From Evansella sp041820985 (GTDB lineage: Bacteria > Bacillota > Bacilli > Bacillales > Salisediminibacteriaceae), in contig NZ_JBGUAU010000028.1 of NCBI RefSeq assembly GCF_041820985.1, forward strand, positions 1 to 64,000: DNA of 64,000 nt. Direction: 5' to 3'. This document shows positions 51,411 through 59,819 of the stretch, one piece after another. The notes beneath the pieces are model-generated. The model was not told where the DNA came from, ran no database searches, and was given only the letters and a program-made list of their open reading frames with translations. The position numbers and the translations under genes were made by a program. Position 1 is the first letter of the stretch, and each line of letters starts with the position of its first letter.

Positions 51411-52253
51411 TTATTCATTTTTGTTTTCGTGAATTAATTCGAAAACATAATTCCCTATTTGAATACTTCCAACCTTCGTTAAAAGTGAAATGATATAGAA
51501 GTATTTCCCAGCAATAATAATCCAATTATTTTTTATAAAAATAAATTCTATCCCTAGAAAAGATATCATGGTTAAAAGAGTGTGTTTCCATTTTTTCTTA
51601 TGGACACTTAAAGTAAAGAAAAAGGAACAAATGAAACTATAAATGCTAGAATAAGTTACATGACTTCGATATGAATTCGAAAATAATTTTAAATTAAAGA
51701 AGCATGTCTTTAATATGGCAACATGGTAAAAATTAAATGTTGCATAACTAACGAATACGGCCAAAAATATGGTAGCTCTTTCTATTATTTTATTGTGTTT
51801 TTCCGTTAAATTCGTATTCCACACTTTTGCAAGCGTATAAAAAAGTTGAACACCAATGCTGGTGAAAGGAGTTCTCCACCAATTAAGTTTGAATACATTA
51901 TGTTTTATAAATATTCTTTCAATAAAGGTTAATAAACTCGCAAAAAATAAGAACCATTTATATTTTAAATGGAAAACCGAAATGAATAGGGCCGTTGTTG
52001 GAATTACAAAAAGCTGTGAAACATTAGAACCGAAGATATTATCAAAGTATGTTTGTTTAAAAATAGTTGGTTTGTATTCATATGCTCTTCCAATTACAAG
52101 AACGAAAAATTCAAACAGATAATTTATACCTGTAAATGATAAATACAAAGGTATGAGATATCTTTTTTGATGAACTTTTGCGTTTTTAAAAGTATAGATT
52201 AATAATAGTAGCGACAGAAAGTTTAAACTTAAATAATAGATCCTATTTTTCAT
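51411..52253 (-). CDS. Polytopic membrane protein, unknown
   Basis: 280 residues from the ATG at 52253 behind AGGAG; the frame extends 20 codons further without an RBS. At least six hydrophobic helices rich in Phe, Tyr and Ile, with basic loops (KKKWKHTLL). No catalytic motif is visible. The composition is like CBO0543-type membrane proteins of sporeformers, but I do not find the signature clearly. Stands alone. Confidence 0.55.
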   Translation of the reverse strand: MKNRIYYLSLNFLSLLLLIYTFKNAKVHQKRYLIPLYLSFTGINYLFEFFVLVIGRAYEYKPTIFKQTYFDNIFGSNVSQLFVIPTTALFISVFHLKYKWFLFFASLLTFIERIFIKHNVFKLNWWRTPFTSIGVQLFYTLAKVWNTNLTEKHNKIIERATIFLAVFVSYATFNFYHVAILKTCFFNLKLFSNSYRSHVTYSSIYSFICSFFFTLSVHKKKWKHTLLTMISFLGIEFIFIKNNWIIIAGKYFYIISLLTKVGSIQIGNYVFELIHENKNE

Positions 52254-52393
52254 TGTTATACTCCTATAGAACGAATGGATTGATATTGTTATGGTAATAA
52301 TTATAGTTCCCAATTAGGAGCGGAATAATTTTACATTACTTTTTATTTTGAATCTGTTTTTGTATACTAGATCAAAAAAAGGGGAGTGCGCAC

Positions 52394-52927
52394 ATGTTTC
52401 AAACTATTGACTATCTATTTTCGGGCAATTCTAAACAACAGGAGGCATATAGTGTTATTCAAGAATTAAATTTAATGAATGACTTAAGTGAATTTAATCC
52501 AATTGTTTGTGGAACAATCCCCATTGAAATTGATATCGAAGGGTCGGATTTAGATATTATTTTAAATGTGAATCATTTTTTATCGTTTGAAAATAAAGTG
52601 ACCAAGCTATATAAGAATTACGAAAAGTTTGTACTTAAACGAACAAATAGTAGAAAATCTCCTGTTATAAAAGCAAATTTCCTTTATCAAGGATTTGAGT
52701 TTGAATTATTTGGTCAAGCTCAACCAGTAACAAAACAATATGCCTATCTACATATGATAATTGAATACAAGTTGATGATACAATTCCCTGAAATGAAAGA
52801 AAAGGTAATTCATTTTAAACAAAAAGGAGTTAAGACGGAGCGGGCTTTTTGTCAGGTATTAGGATTAAAAGGGGAAGATGCGTATGAAACACTACTGGCT
52901 TATGGAAGGAAACATGCTCTTATATAA
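52394..52927 (+). CDS. DUF4269-family protein (nucleotidyltransferase-like)
   Basis: 177 residues, soluble. NSKQQEAYSVIQELNLMNDL followed by NPIVCGTIPIEIDIEGSDLDII is the hallmark of DUF4269; the GT-IP-x-x-I-D-x-x-x-SDLDII part looks like the active-site DxD region of a minimal nucleotidyltransferase. The C-terminal part is helical (KTERAFCQVLGLKGEDAYETLLAYG). GGGGAG precedes ATG 52394. Substrate unknown. Confidence 0.83.
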   Translation: MFQTIDYLFSGNSKQQEAYSVIQELNLMNDLSEFNPIVCGTIPIEIDIEGSDLDIILNVNHFLSFENKVTKLYKNYEKFVLKRTNSRKSPVIKANFLYQGFEFELFGQAQPVTKQYAYLHMIIEYKLMIQFPEMKEKVIHFKQKGVKTERAFCQVLGLKGEDAYETLLAYGRKHALI

Positions 52928-53041
52928 ATATCATTGAGTGTATAAGGAAAAGTTATCGAATTTTATAATAAAGAAGTATTATTCTTATCACGGAGAATGA
53001 GGTACCTTTAAAGTATGACATTTTCATACTGGAGGTTATTT

Positions 53042-53425
53042 ATGAATCATTTTTCTGTAAAAAAAATTGACCATATTCAATTGGCTGCACCAAAAGGTTC
53101 AGAAGGAAGAGCAAAACAATTTTTTGTGGATGTACTAGGATTTGATGAGGTAGAGAAGCCAGGAGTATTAAAGAAGCGTGGGGGAGTCTGGTTTTCTTTA
53201 GGCGTTACTCAAATCCATATTGGAATTGAAGAGCCTTTTTCACCTGCAAAAAAAGCACATCCAGCATTTGAAGTAGAGAATTTAGAAGATTTAAAGGAGC
53301 ATTTATCGAAACATAGGATAGATTTCTCCGTTGATAATAAATTACCTGGAGCAAATAGAATTTTTGTAAATGATCCCTTTGGGAACAGGTTAGAATTTTT
53401 AGAATGGTTGAATAGTGAAGTATAG
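53042..53425 (+). CDS. VOC-family (glyoxalase/bleomycin-resistance-like) protein
   Basis: 127 residues from ATG 53042, with GGAGG 6-10 bases before it; the frame from 53015 has no RBS. A single VOC module: KIDHIQLAAP (metal His), AKQFFVDVLGFDEV, QIHIGIEEPF (His), and DPFGNRLEFLEW (Glu) give the usual metal ligands. Members include lyases, dioxygenases and drug-binding proteins; the reaction here is unknown. It is convergent with the hemerythrin gene. Confidence 0.83.
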   Translation: MNHFSVKKIDHIQLAAPKGSEGRAKQFFVDVLGFDEVEKPGVLKKRGGVWFSLGVTQIHIGIEEPFSPAKKAHPAFEVENLEDLKEHLSKHRIDFSVDNKLPGANRIFVNDPFGNRLEFLEWLNSEV

Positions 53426-53459
53426 AAGAACAAGTAGCTATAAATATAATACAGTTTTT

Positions 53460-53485
53460 AAGGGTGTCACTGTGGCGACACCCTT
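53460..53485. terminator. Hairpin between convergent VOC and hemerythrin genes
   Basis: AAGGGTGTC (53460-53468) pairs perfectly with GACACCCTT (53477-53485). No T-run follows the plus-strand arm, so terminator activity is uncertain. Confidence 0.55.
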
Positions 53486-53489
53486 GATG

Positions 53490-54044
53490 TTACTTAAATG
53501 TCTTAAATTGTAAAGCTAGCTCTTCTTTTTCCGCATCTGATAACATTTTCTCTGCCATTGGAAAGAGAATTTGTTCTTCTTTCATAAAATGATCAGTTAA
53601 GGTAGTATAAATTATTTTAATATGGTTAAAAAGCTCAAAGGCTTTCTCTTGTGATACTTGATTATGATTTACTGTTATATCCGTCACTTTTTCAAAAAAT
53701 AGTTTTATGTTCTGTTTGGCAGTATTATGTTCATACTCCATTACTTGGATAGGACCACCTTCTCTACCAATATACTTCACCATCATTTCAAACAGTATAT
53801 CTTCCTCACGATCAGAATGTGGCTCTAATTCTGCTACAAAAATTTCTAACTTATCATTTAGTGAAGCTATTGCTTCAGACCAATCTGTATTTTCTTTGTT
53901 AGTTTCTAATTGTTGAACCATGGAATAGAAATCCCCCATTTTTGCTAATAGGGAAGGGTGTTCATCATATAATTGTTGTAATGGAACACAAAAATCAATG
54001 TCATTTATGTCCCCTAAATTACCAAAACAAGCATGTTGAGTCAT
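53490..54044 (-). CDS. Hemerythrin-domain di-iron protein
   Basis: 184 residues from the ATG at 54044, 9 bases behind AGGAGG. A hemerythrin HHE-type helical bundle with ligands in YDEHPSLLAKMG, EPHSDREEDILFEMM, VMEYEHNTAKQN and LTDHFMKEEQILFPM. The N-terminal HACFG and DFCVPLQQL cysteines differ from the CCGG motif of RIC proteins, so it is not a second RIC. Such proteins bind O2 or NO or act in Fe-S/NO defence. An FNR-type class II promoter lies in the 79-base gap to the upstream kinase gene. Confidence 0.85.
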   Translation of the reverse strand: MTQHACFGNLGDINDIDFCVPLQQLYDEHPSLLAKMGDFYSMVQQLETNKENTDWSEAIASLNDKLEIFVAELEPHSDREEDILFEMMVKYIGREGGPIQVMEYEHNTAKQNIKLFFEKVTDITVNHNQVSQEKAFELFNHIKIIYTTLTDHFMKEEQILFPMAEKMLSDAEKEELALQFKTFK

Positions 54045-54078
54045 TGTCAATTCCTCCTGTAGATCATTTTATTACTTT

Positions 54079-54120
54079 ATTGTAATAGATCTTGAAGGAA
54101 TGGAAGGTGATGTTAATCAC
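54079..54120 (-). promoter_or_regulatory. FNR-type class II promoter of the hemerythrin gene
   Basis: GTGA-TGTTAA-TCAC at 54107-54120 (centre 54113.5); minus-strand -10 TACAAT at 54084-54079, so +1 is ~54072 and the box centre is exactly -41.5, with a 28-base leader. The box begins 4 bases after the kinase stop codon. Confidence 0.8.
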
Positions 54121-54123
54121 ATC

Positions 54124-55410
54124 TTAAGGTAAAATGTCATTAGGTCTTTTATTTACATCACTTTTTTTTATGGGTATTGTTATATGGAAGGATGTGCCTT
54201 TTTGCAGCAAACTGTACACTTTTATTTTTCCTCCGAGTTTATGAATGGTACTATAAACAATCATCATACCAAGACCTGTTCCGCCTTCTTTTGTTGAATA
54301 ATAAGGCTTTCCTAAGCGAGCTAGATCTTCATTTGACATTCCTACTCCTGTATCATTCACTATTATCGTGATGGTATTTTTTTCTCCTATTACCTGTACT
54401 TTCAAAATTCCCCCCTTATTTTTCATTGATTCAATCCCATTTTTATATAAGTTAACTAAAGATTGTGTCATTTGGTTTTTATCATAGCATTTACATAACT
54501 CATTGGAAAAAGAAAGTTGAAGCTCCACATGATGATTATTTGCGTAAGGAACCATGATGTTTTGCACATATTCTACTTCATCTTTTAAATTTGAATAAAC
54601 CATATTTTTCGCTTGCGGCTTTGCAAGAGATAGAAAATCACTAACAATTTTCTCAGCTCTTTTTAATTCTTCTAAAGAATAATATATATATTTCTTTTCT
54701 TCTTCGTTCACATTCTGAGACTTATTCAAAAGCTGGAGGAATCCACTTGTAACAGTAAGTGGGTTTCTTATTTCATGTGAAATGCTAGCAGATAATTCAC
54801 TAACAACAGAAAGTCTATCAGAGTCTATCATCTTTTCCCTTGTTTTGATATTTATATTGATTTTTTCTATTAATAACATAATGACAATGGATCCAATTAC
54901 ATTCGTTGAGATGATATTTACAGCATAAATCCAAAAATTCCTATCTAGGCTAACAAAGAAACTACTTAACATAATGACGTAAGTTCCCATAATAATAAAT
55001 ACGATACATCCTACAATAAGAACACGGATATGTGGTTGTGCTCGTATGAATTTGCGTTTTAATAACGGGACGAATAGGACTGTAAAGGTGGAAAAAATAA
55101 AAGACAGAAATAAAAATATACCTTCTCCACCAAGAATAAAACGATATATATTTAAGATTAAATATAGGGGTGCAGCGATGATATAACCACCAAAAAGAGA
55201 TGCAATGATAAAAGGGATATATCGTAGATCAAAGATGTTTCCAAACTCCATTTTTATTGGATATGTCATACAAAGAATCATAGTAATAGAGGATAGAAGG
55301 AATAGAATTATTTTATAATTGTATACATTCGCTTTATTCTCAAAGAAAATTAAATAGAGTGTTACAGGTATTAGTAGAAAGAGAAAGTTAATTAATAATG
55401 TTTCGGTCAT
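54124..55410 (-). CDS. Membrane sensor histidine kinase, KinB-like (5TM-5TMR_LYT)
   Basis: 428 residues, the same length as B. subtilis KinB. The N-terminal ~190 residues form about six membrane helices with the 5TM-5TMR_LYT pattern (PIKMEFGNIFDLRYIPFIIASLFGG, LYLILNIYRFILGG). HisKA with the phospho-His in ELSASISHEIRNPLTVTSGFLQLL (~218), and HATPase: NLYKNGIESMK, DTGVGMS, GKPYYSTKEGGTGLGM. The H-box and G2 region place it with sporulation kinases that feed phosphate to Spo0F. KapB, the partner of KinB in B. subtilis, is not next to it. The neighbouring downstream gene is the FNR-box hemerythrin. Confidence 0.83.
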   Translation of the reverse strand: MTETLLINFLFLLIPVTLYLIFFENKANVYNYKIILFLLSSITMILCMTYPIKMEFGNIFDLRYIPFIIASLFGGYIIAAPLYLILNIYRFILGGEGIFLFLSFIFSTFTVLFVPLLKRKFIRAQPHIRVLIVGCIVFIIMGTYVIMLSSFFVSLDRNFWIYAVNIISTNVIGSIVIMLLIEKININIKTREKMIDSDRLSVVSELSASISHEIRNPLTVTSGFLQLLNKSQNVNEEEKKYIYYSLEELKRAEKIVSDFLSLAKPQAKNMVYSNLKDEVEYVQNIMVPYANNHHVELQLSFSNELCKCYDKNQMTQSLVNLYKNGIESMKNKGGILKVQVIGEKNTITIIVNDTGVGMSNEDLARLGKPYYSTKEGGTGLGMMIVYSTIHKLGGKIKVYSLLQKGTSFHITIPIKKSDVNKRPNDILP

Positions 55411-55611
55411 AATGAAATCCTTCCGTACAAAAAATGTTATTATACGAACAATATTACCATATTGTGTGTAAAATAATTTTACTTATGCTTCTCGACCTAT
55501 ATACGATATATTTTCTACTTTACGTTTGTTTATGAATTATTTACATAATGTTTGCAAATGTAGAAAAAAATAAAAACGGTCATAGTTGTTTGAAGAGAGT
55601 AGGTGCATGAA

Positions 55612-56190
55612 GTGAAGCATATAGTCATGGTACTATTGTTACTATTGTTAAACCTAAAATATAAAACATGGAGAAAACTACCTCTATATTCTTCTGCGTT
55701 ATTTTATGTTTCATTTGTAAATATATTATATTATTTTGTATGTCAAAAGAAACTAGTATGGGAATTTGAATCTAATAATATGCCTTTACCTAAGGTGAGG
55801 GTACTACAAGTATTTTTAGGTACACCTTTACTAACACTTCTGTGTCTTTCTGGTTTAACGAATCAACAATCCTTCGGCATGAAAATTTTTCATATTGTTA
55901 AATGTTCACTAGGTTCTACACTACTTGAGTGGCTTGCTAAATCAAAATTTGATATGATTTCTTTTTATCATCGATGGAATATATGCTGGTCTGGATTGAT
56001 TTATTTTTTGCAATATCTTTTTAGCTATTTATATACCCGAAGCCGGTTTCTTACTTTTATTTTAACGATTCTGTCTACTGAGATGTTTGTCCAGTTGTTT
56101 AAAATTCCTATCTCCAATAGTATGTTTAAACCAGCGGCTATAAAAGAGTTTTTCAAACTAACGTTTATTGTAAACCCAGAAAGAGATTGA
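55612..56190 (+). CDS. CBO0543-like membrane protein
   Basis: 192 residues from GTG 55612 (AGGTG 7 bases upstream); GTG 55603 would be inside the RBS. Four to five hydrophobic helices. The segment LYSSALFYVSFVNILYYFVCQKKLVWEFES and the closing FVNPERD-like tail are what I know from the CBO0543 family of sporeformer membrane proteins of unknown function. Convergent with pgeF. Confidence 0.6.
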   Translation: MKHIVMVLLLLLLNLKYKTWRKLPLYSSALFYVSFVNILYYFVCQKKLVWEFESNNMPLPKVRVLQVFLGTPLLTLLCLSGLTNQQSFGMKIFHIVKCSLGSTLLEWLAKSKFDMISFYHRWNICWSGLIYFLQYLFSYLYTRSRFLTFILTILSTEMFVQLFKIPISNSMFKPAAIKEFFKLTFIVNPERD

Positions 56191-56207
56191 GGGAAGCATT
56201 AAATAAA

Positions 56208-56238
56208 GGACAAATTCAATGAATATTGGAATTTGTCC
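56208..56238. terminator. Hairpin between convergent genes
   Basis: GGACAAATTC (56208-56217) pairs exactly with GAATTTGTCC (56229-56238), loop of 11. A-rich on the left, no long T-run on the right. Confidence 0.65.
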
Positions 56239-56268
56239 TCATTAGTATTATCAATGTAAACTAATCAG

Positions 56269-57096
56269 TTATTTTTCTTGTTTCCATCCTAGAAAGCTTA
56301 ACATTCTCCCGGTTTTCCCTTTGTCTCGTCGATGAGAAAAAAACAAATTGTCACTGCAACTCGTGCAGTATGAAGAAATGATAATGTTCTCTTCTCTGAT
56401 GCCAGCTGCTAACATCAATAATTTGTTAACTCTTTTCAAATCTAATGCATATTGACCTTTACTAATCTCTTGATATGGTCTAGGATCTTTCTGTGATAAT
56501 GCATTATTAACAAAATCAATGACATGATCATCAACTACATAACAGCATCCACCGATGGAAGGACCAATTACAGTATACACGTCTGAAGGATTTATCCCCT
56601 CAGTTAATTGCCATTTTCGAATCATTTCTCCTGCAATATCTTTCACTGTACCTTTCCATCCCGCATGCGCGACCCCTATCAGCTTTTTATTTGGTTCACA
56701 AAAGAATAAAGGAACGCAATCCGCATATCCGGATGTTAAAAGTATATTAGGTTCGTCTGTATATAAGCCATCTGTACTTTTAATGGAGGTTTGATAATCT
56801 ACTACACCACTGCCAGCATCTTTTATCGTAACTTTTTCTATATTATTACCATGTACTTGATCAGAACAAACCCAATTTGTAGTCCGAAAACCTAACAAGG
56901 AACTTAACAATTTGCGGTTATCTATCACTTTGTTTACGTCATCATTTACATGAAGTCCTAAATTAAAGGAACGAAAAGGAGAATCACTTGTACCACCGTT
57001 TTTGGTTGTGAATCCAGCAACAATATTTGGTATGTGTTTCCAACTCTCTAATACTAAAAATTGCTTTTGAACTAATGAAAATGGTTCATTTTTCAT
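56269..57096 (-). CDS. pgeF: Purine nucleoside phosphorylase / multicopper-oxidase-like PgeF (YlmD/YfiH family)
   Basis: 275 residues from the ATG at 57096, 9 bases behind AAAGG; the ATG at 57105 is part of the RBS region. Zinc ligands: CSDQVHGNNI (His), SGYADCVPLFF (Cys) and VAHAGWKGT (His). The family (DUF152) cleaves adenosine and inosine and, in E. coli, edits misincorporated L-Ser from the cytosolic murein precursor (PgeF). In Bacillus ylmD is usually in the ftsZ-ylm-divIVA cluster, which is not here, so this may be a second copy (inference). Confidence 0.88.
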   Translation of the reverse strand: MKNEPFSLVQKQFLVLESWKHIPNIVAGFTTKNGGTSDSPFRSFNLGLHVNDDVNKVIDNRKLLSSLLGFRTTNWVCSDQVHGNNIEKVTIKDAGSGVVDYQTSIKSTDGLYTDEPNILLTSGYADCVPLFFCEPNKKLIGVAHAGWKGTVKDIAGEMIRKWQLTEGINPSDVYTVIGPSIGGCCYVVDDHVIDFVNNALSQKDPRPYQEISKGQYALDLKRVNKLLMLAAGIREENIIISSYCTSCSDNLFFSHRRDKGKTGRMLSFLGWKQEK

Positions 57097-57218
57097 AGCA
57101 AACATCCTTTATGATTCATTTTTTTTATTTTACCATAAAATACTTTTCATATATCTAAACATTCACGAGCGGGTTACCAAGTAAACTAAAAACTTGCACC
57201 TTCGAGAATGAATCTATG

Positions 57219-57383
57219 TAATTTGATGATTTAGCACATCAACTGTATATGGAATGAGCGAAGGTGCGAGAACTCCAGTGGAAAGCACAGCTCCCCACGG
57301 AAAGGAGTGGACAGAAGCGAATGGAATATTATCCAACAAAGTGAGTATTACTAGAAAGTCTGATACACGTATTTTAAGGGAAG
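57219..57383 (+). repeat. Dispersed intergenic repeat, copy B
   Basis: Starts near GATGATTTAGCACATCAACT, continues CTGTATATGGAATGAGCG, GAGAACTCCAGTGGAAAGC, CAGCTCCCCACGGAAAGGAG, GCGAATGGAATATTA, CCAACAAAGTGAGTATTACT and ends at CACGTATTTTAAGGG. It lacks the internal part present in copy A. It fills the gap between pgeF and mrfA; the mrfA promoter must lie in the last ~130 bases. Confidence 0.85.
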
Positions 57384-57515
57384 ATCTACACATAAAAAAC
57401 CTTTATAGACTACAATAATAATATTATGTAAACTAAAAGATAGATAATGAAAAACTAAAAATTCTTTTTTGAAAACCAAACGTATATTCGCTATAATGAA
57501 AGTGGAGGGGTTTAT

Positions 57516-59792
57516 ATGTTTGGAAAAAAATCATTGCATGATCTAATACAAGAATTAAGAACTGATCAACACGTATCCTTTTGGCTTGAGATGGACGAGC
57601 AACCCGCAAATAGTGTTGCTTTTCCTAAGAAAATGGATGACAAAATAAAACAAGCTCTGAGAAAACGAGGAATAGAAAATATATACACACACCAAGCAAG
57701 CTCCTTTGATGCAGTACTACAAGGAGAAAACATCGTAGCAGTTACACCTACCGCATCTGGAAAAACGTTTTGTTATAATTTACCAGTTGTTCAGCGTCAT
57801 ATATATAATCCTGATTCTAGAGCTCTTTATATTTTTCCTACAAAGGCATTGGCACAGGACCAAAAAAGCGAAATCAATGAATTTATCGATGATATGGATG
57901 TACAAATTAATAGCTATACGTACGATGGAGATACACCGGCAAATATCCGTCAAGTTGTACGAAAAGCTGGACACATTGTAATTACAAATCCAGACATGCT
58001 TCATTCAGCAATATTGCCTCATCATACAAAATGGATTTCACTTTTCGAAAACTTAGAAACGATTGTGATTGACGAGCTTCATACATATCGAGGAGTGTTC
58101 GGCTCCCACGTTGCCAATGTTATTCGTCGATTAAAACGCATATGCAAATATTACGGAAGTAATCCAACGTTTATTTGTACTTCAGCCACAATTGCTAATC
58201 CTACAGAGTTATGTGAAGAATTAATTGGTGAAAACGTAAGATTAATAGATAATAATGGTGCACCAAGAGGGAAGAAGCATTTTGTGCTATACAATCCACC
58301 AATTGTAAACAAACAATTGAATATACGCAAACCCTCGACAAAAGTAGTGAATGAAATTGCCGCTACATTTTTAAAAGAACGAATTCAAACCATTGTTTTT
58401 TCTAGAAGTCGTGTTAGTGTGGAAATTATTTTAAGTCATTTACAAGAACTGGTGAAAAAAGAGTTAAGACAAAAATCTATCCGTGGATATCGGGGTGGAT
58501 ATTTACCTAATCAACGACGTGAAATTGAACGAAGCCTTCGATCAGGAGAAACAGTTGGTGTTGTGAGCACCAATGCACTAGAGCTTGGGGTAGATATTGG
58601 TCAACTGCAAGTTTGTGTGATGAATGGGTATCCAGGTTCTATCGCTTCAAGCTGGCAACAAGCAGGCCGTGCTGGGAGACGTAGTGACGAATCCCTTGTG
58701 ATTATGGTCGGCAATTCGAATCCACTGGATCAATATATTTTTCAGCATCCTGAATTTTTCTTTAAAGGTTCACCAGAAACAGCGCGTCTGAACAAAGATA
58801 ACCTTATTATTCTCGTAGATCATTTAAAATGCGCAGCCTATGAATTACCGTTTGAACGTGGTGAAACGTTTGATGGTTGTGAAATAGATGAAATATTAGA
58901 ATATTTAACGGAGGAACGTGTGTTACATGAACAAAAAAACAAATGGTATTGGATGAATGATGCTTTTCCGGCACACAACATTAGTTTACGATCTGCGGCA
59001 CAAGAAAATGTTATTATCATTGACCAATCTCATGTAGAAAAACATCGTGTTATTGGAGAGATGGACACATTTAGTGCGATGACATTATTACATGACGAAG
59101 CGATTTATTTACATGAAGGAATTCAATTTCAAGTAGAGTACTTAGATTGGGATGAAAAGAAGGCTTTTGTTAGAGAAGTGGATGTTGAGTATTTTACCGA
59201 TGCCAATATAGCTGTACAATTGAGAGTGTTAGATATAGATAAAGAGAAACAAATGGGCCCTAGTGTTTTACAGTATGGAGATATGATGGTCACAGCAATG
59301 GCTACAATTTTTAAAAAGTTAAAACTTGAAACCTTCGAGAACATTGGATCAGGTCCGATTCACTTACCTGAACAAGATCTTCATACAAACGGTATAGCTT
59401 TAACATTTACCTCTGAATCAGTTTTAAAAATCAATGAAAAAGCGCTAGAGCAAATGCTAATGGGTTTGGCTCATGTACTGCAACATGTTGCCTGTGTGAG
59501 AGTAATGTGTGATAAAAATGATTTACATGCGGTTCCTGAAGTAAAAGCAATTCATTCGGAGAAGCCAACTGTGTTTTTATACGATAGATACCCAGGTGGA
59601 ATTGGATTAAGCGAAAGTGTATATAAGCAAATGGATAACATCTTATCTGACGCACTAAACTACATCCAACAATGTCCTTGTGAATCGGGTTGTCCTTCCT
59701 GTATTGGTATTGCAGGTGTGGGAGGAATTAGTGGTGGGGAAGAATCCATTAAAAGAATAGTTCACGCAACCATTGGATCCATTTTACGGTGA
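57516..59792 (+). CDS. mrfA: DEAD/DEAH-type helicase MrfA (YprA), DNA repair
   Basis: 758 residues, as expected for YprA. Motif I TPTASGKTF (~80-88), motif II IDELHTYRG (~184-192), motif III TSATIANP, helicase C with VSTNALELGVDIG and QQAGRAGRRSDE (motif VI), and a C-terminal zinc-binding domain with CPCESGCPSCIG (~720-731). In B. subtilis MrfA (a 3'-5' helicase) and the exonuclease MrfB act together in nucleotide-excision-independent repair of mitomycin C lesions. GGAGGGG precedes ATG 57516. mrfB follows 27 bases after the stop. Confidence 0.93.
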   Translation: MFGKKSLHDLIQELRTDQHVSFWLEMDEQPANSVAFPKKMDDKIKQALRKRGIENIYTHQASSFDAVLQGENIVAVTPTASGKTFCYNLPVVQRHIYNPDSRALYIFPTKALAQDQKSEINEFIDDMDVQINSYTYDGDTPANIRQVVRKAGHIVITNPDMLHSAILPHHTKWISLFENLETIVIDELHTYRGVFGSHVANVIRRLKRICKYYGSNPTFICTSATIANPTELCEELIGENVRLIDNNGAPRGKKHFVLYNPPIVNKQLNIRKPSTKVVNEIAATFLKERIQTIVFSRSRVSVEIILSHLQELVKKELRQKSIRGYRGGYLPNQRREIERSLRSGETVGVVSTNALELGVDIGQLQVCVMNGYPGSIASSWQQAGRAGRRSDESLVIMVGNSNPLDQYIFQHPEFFFKGSPETARLNKDNLIILVDHLKCAAYELPFERGETFDGCEIDEILEYLTEERVLHEQKNKWYWMNDAFPAHNISLRSAAQENVIIIDQSHVEKHRVIGEMDTFSAMTLLHDEAIYLHEGIQFQVEYLDWDEKKAFVREVDVEYFTDANIAVQLRVLDIDKEKQMGPSVLQYGDMMVTAMATIFKKLKLETFENIGSGPIHLPEQDLHTNGIALTFTSESVLKINEKALEQMLMGLAHVLQHVACVRVMCDKNDLHAVPEVKAIHSEKPTVFLYDRYPGGIGLSESVYKQMDNILSDALNYIQQCPCESGCPSCIGIAGVGGISGGEESIKRIVHATIGSILR

Positions 59793-59819
59793 TGATAGAT
59801 AAGTAAGGGTGGTGATGAA

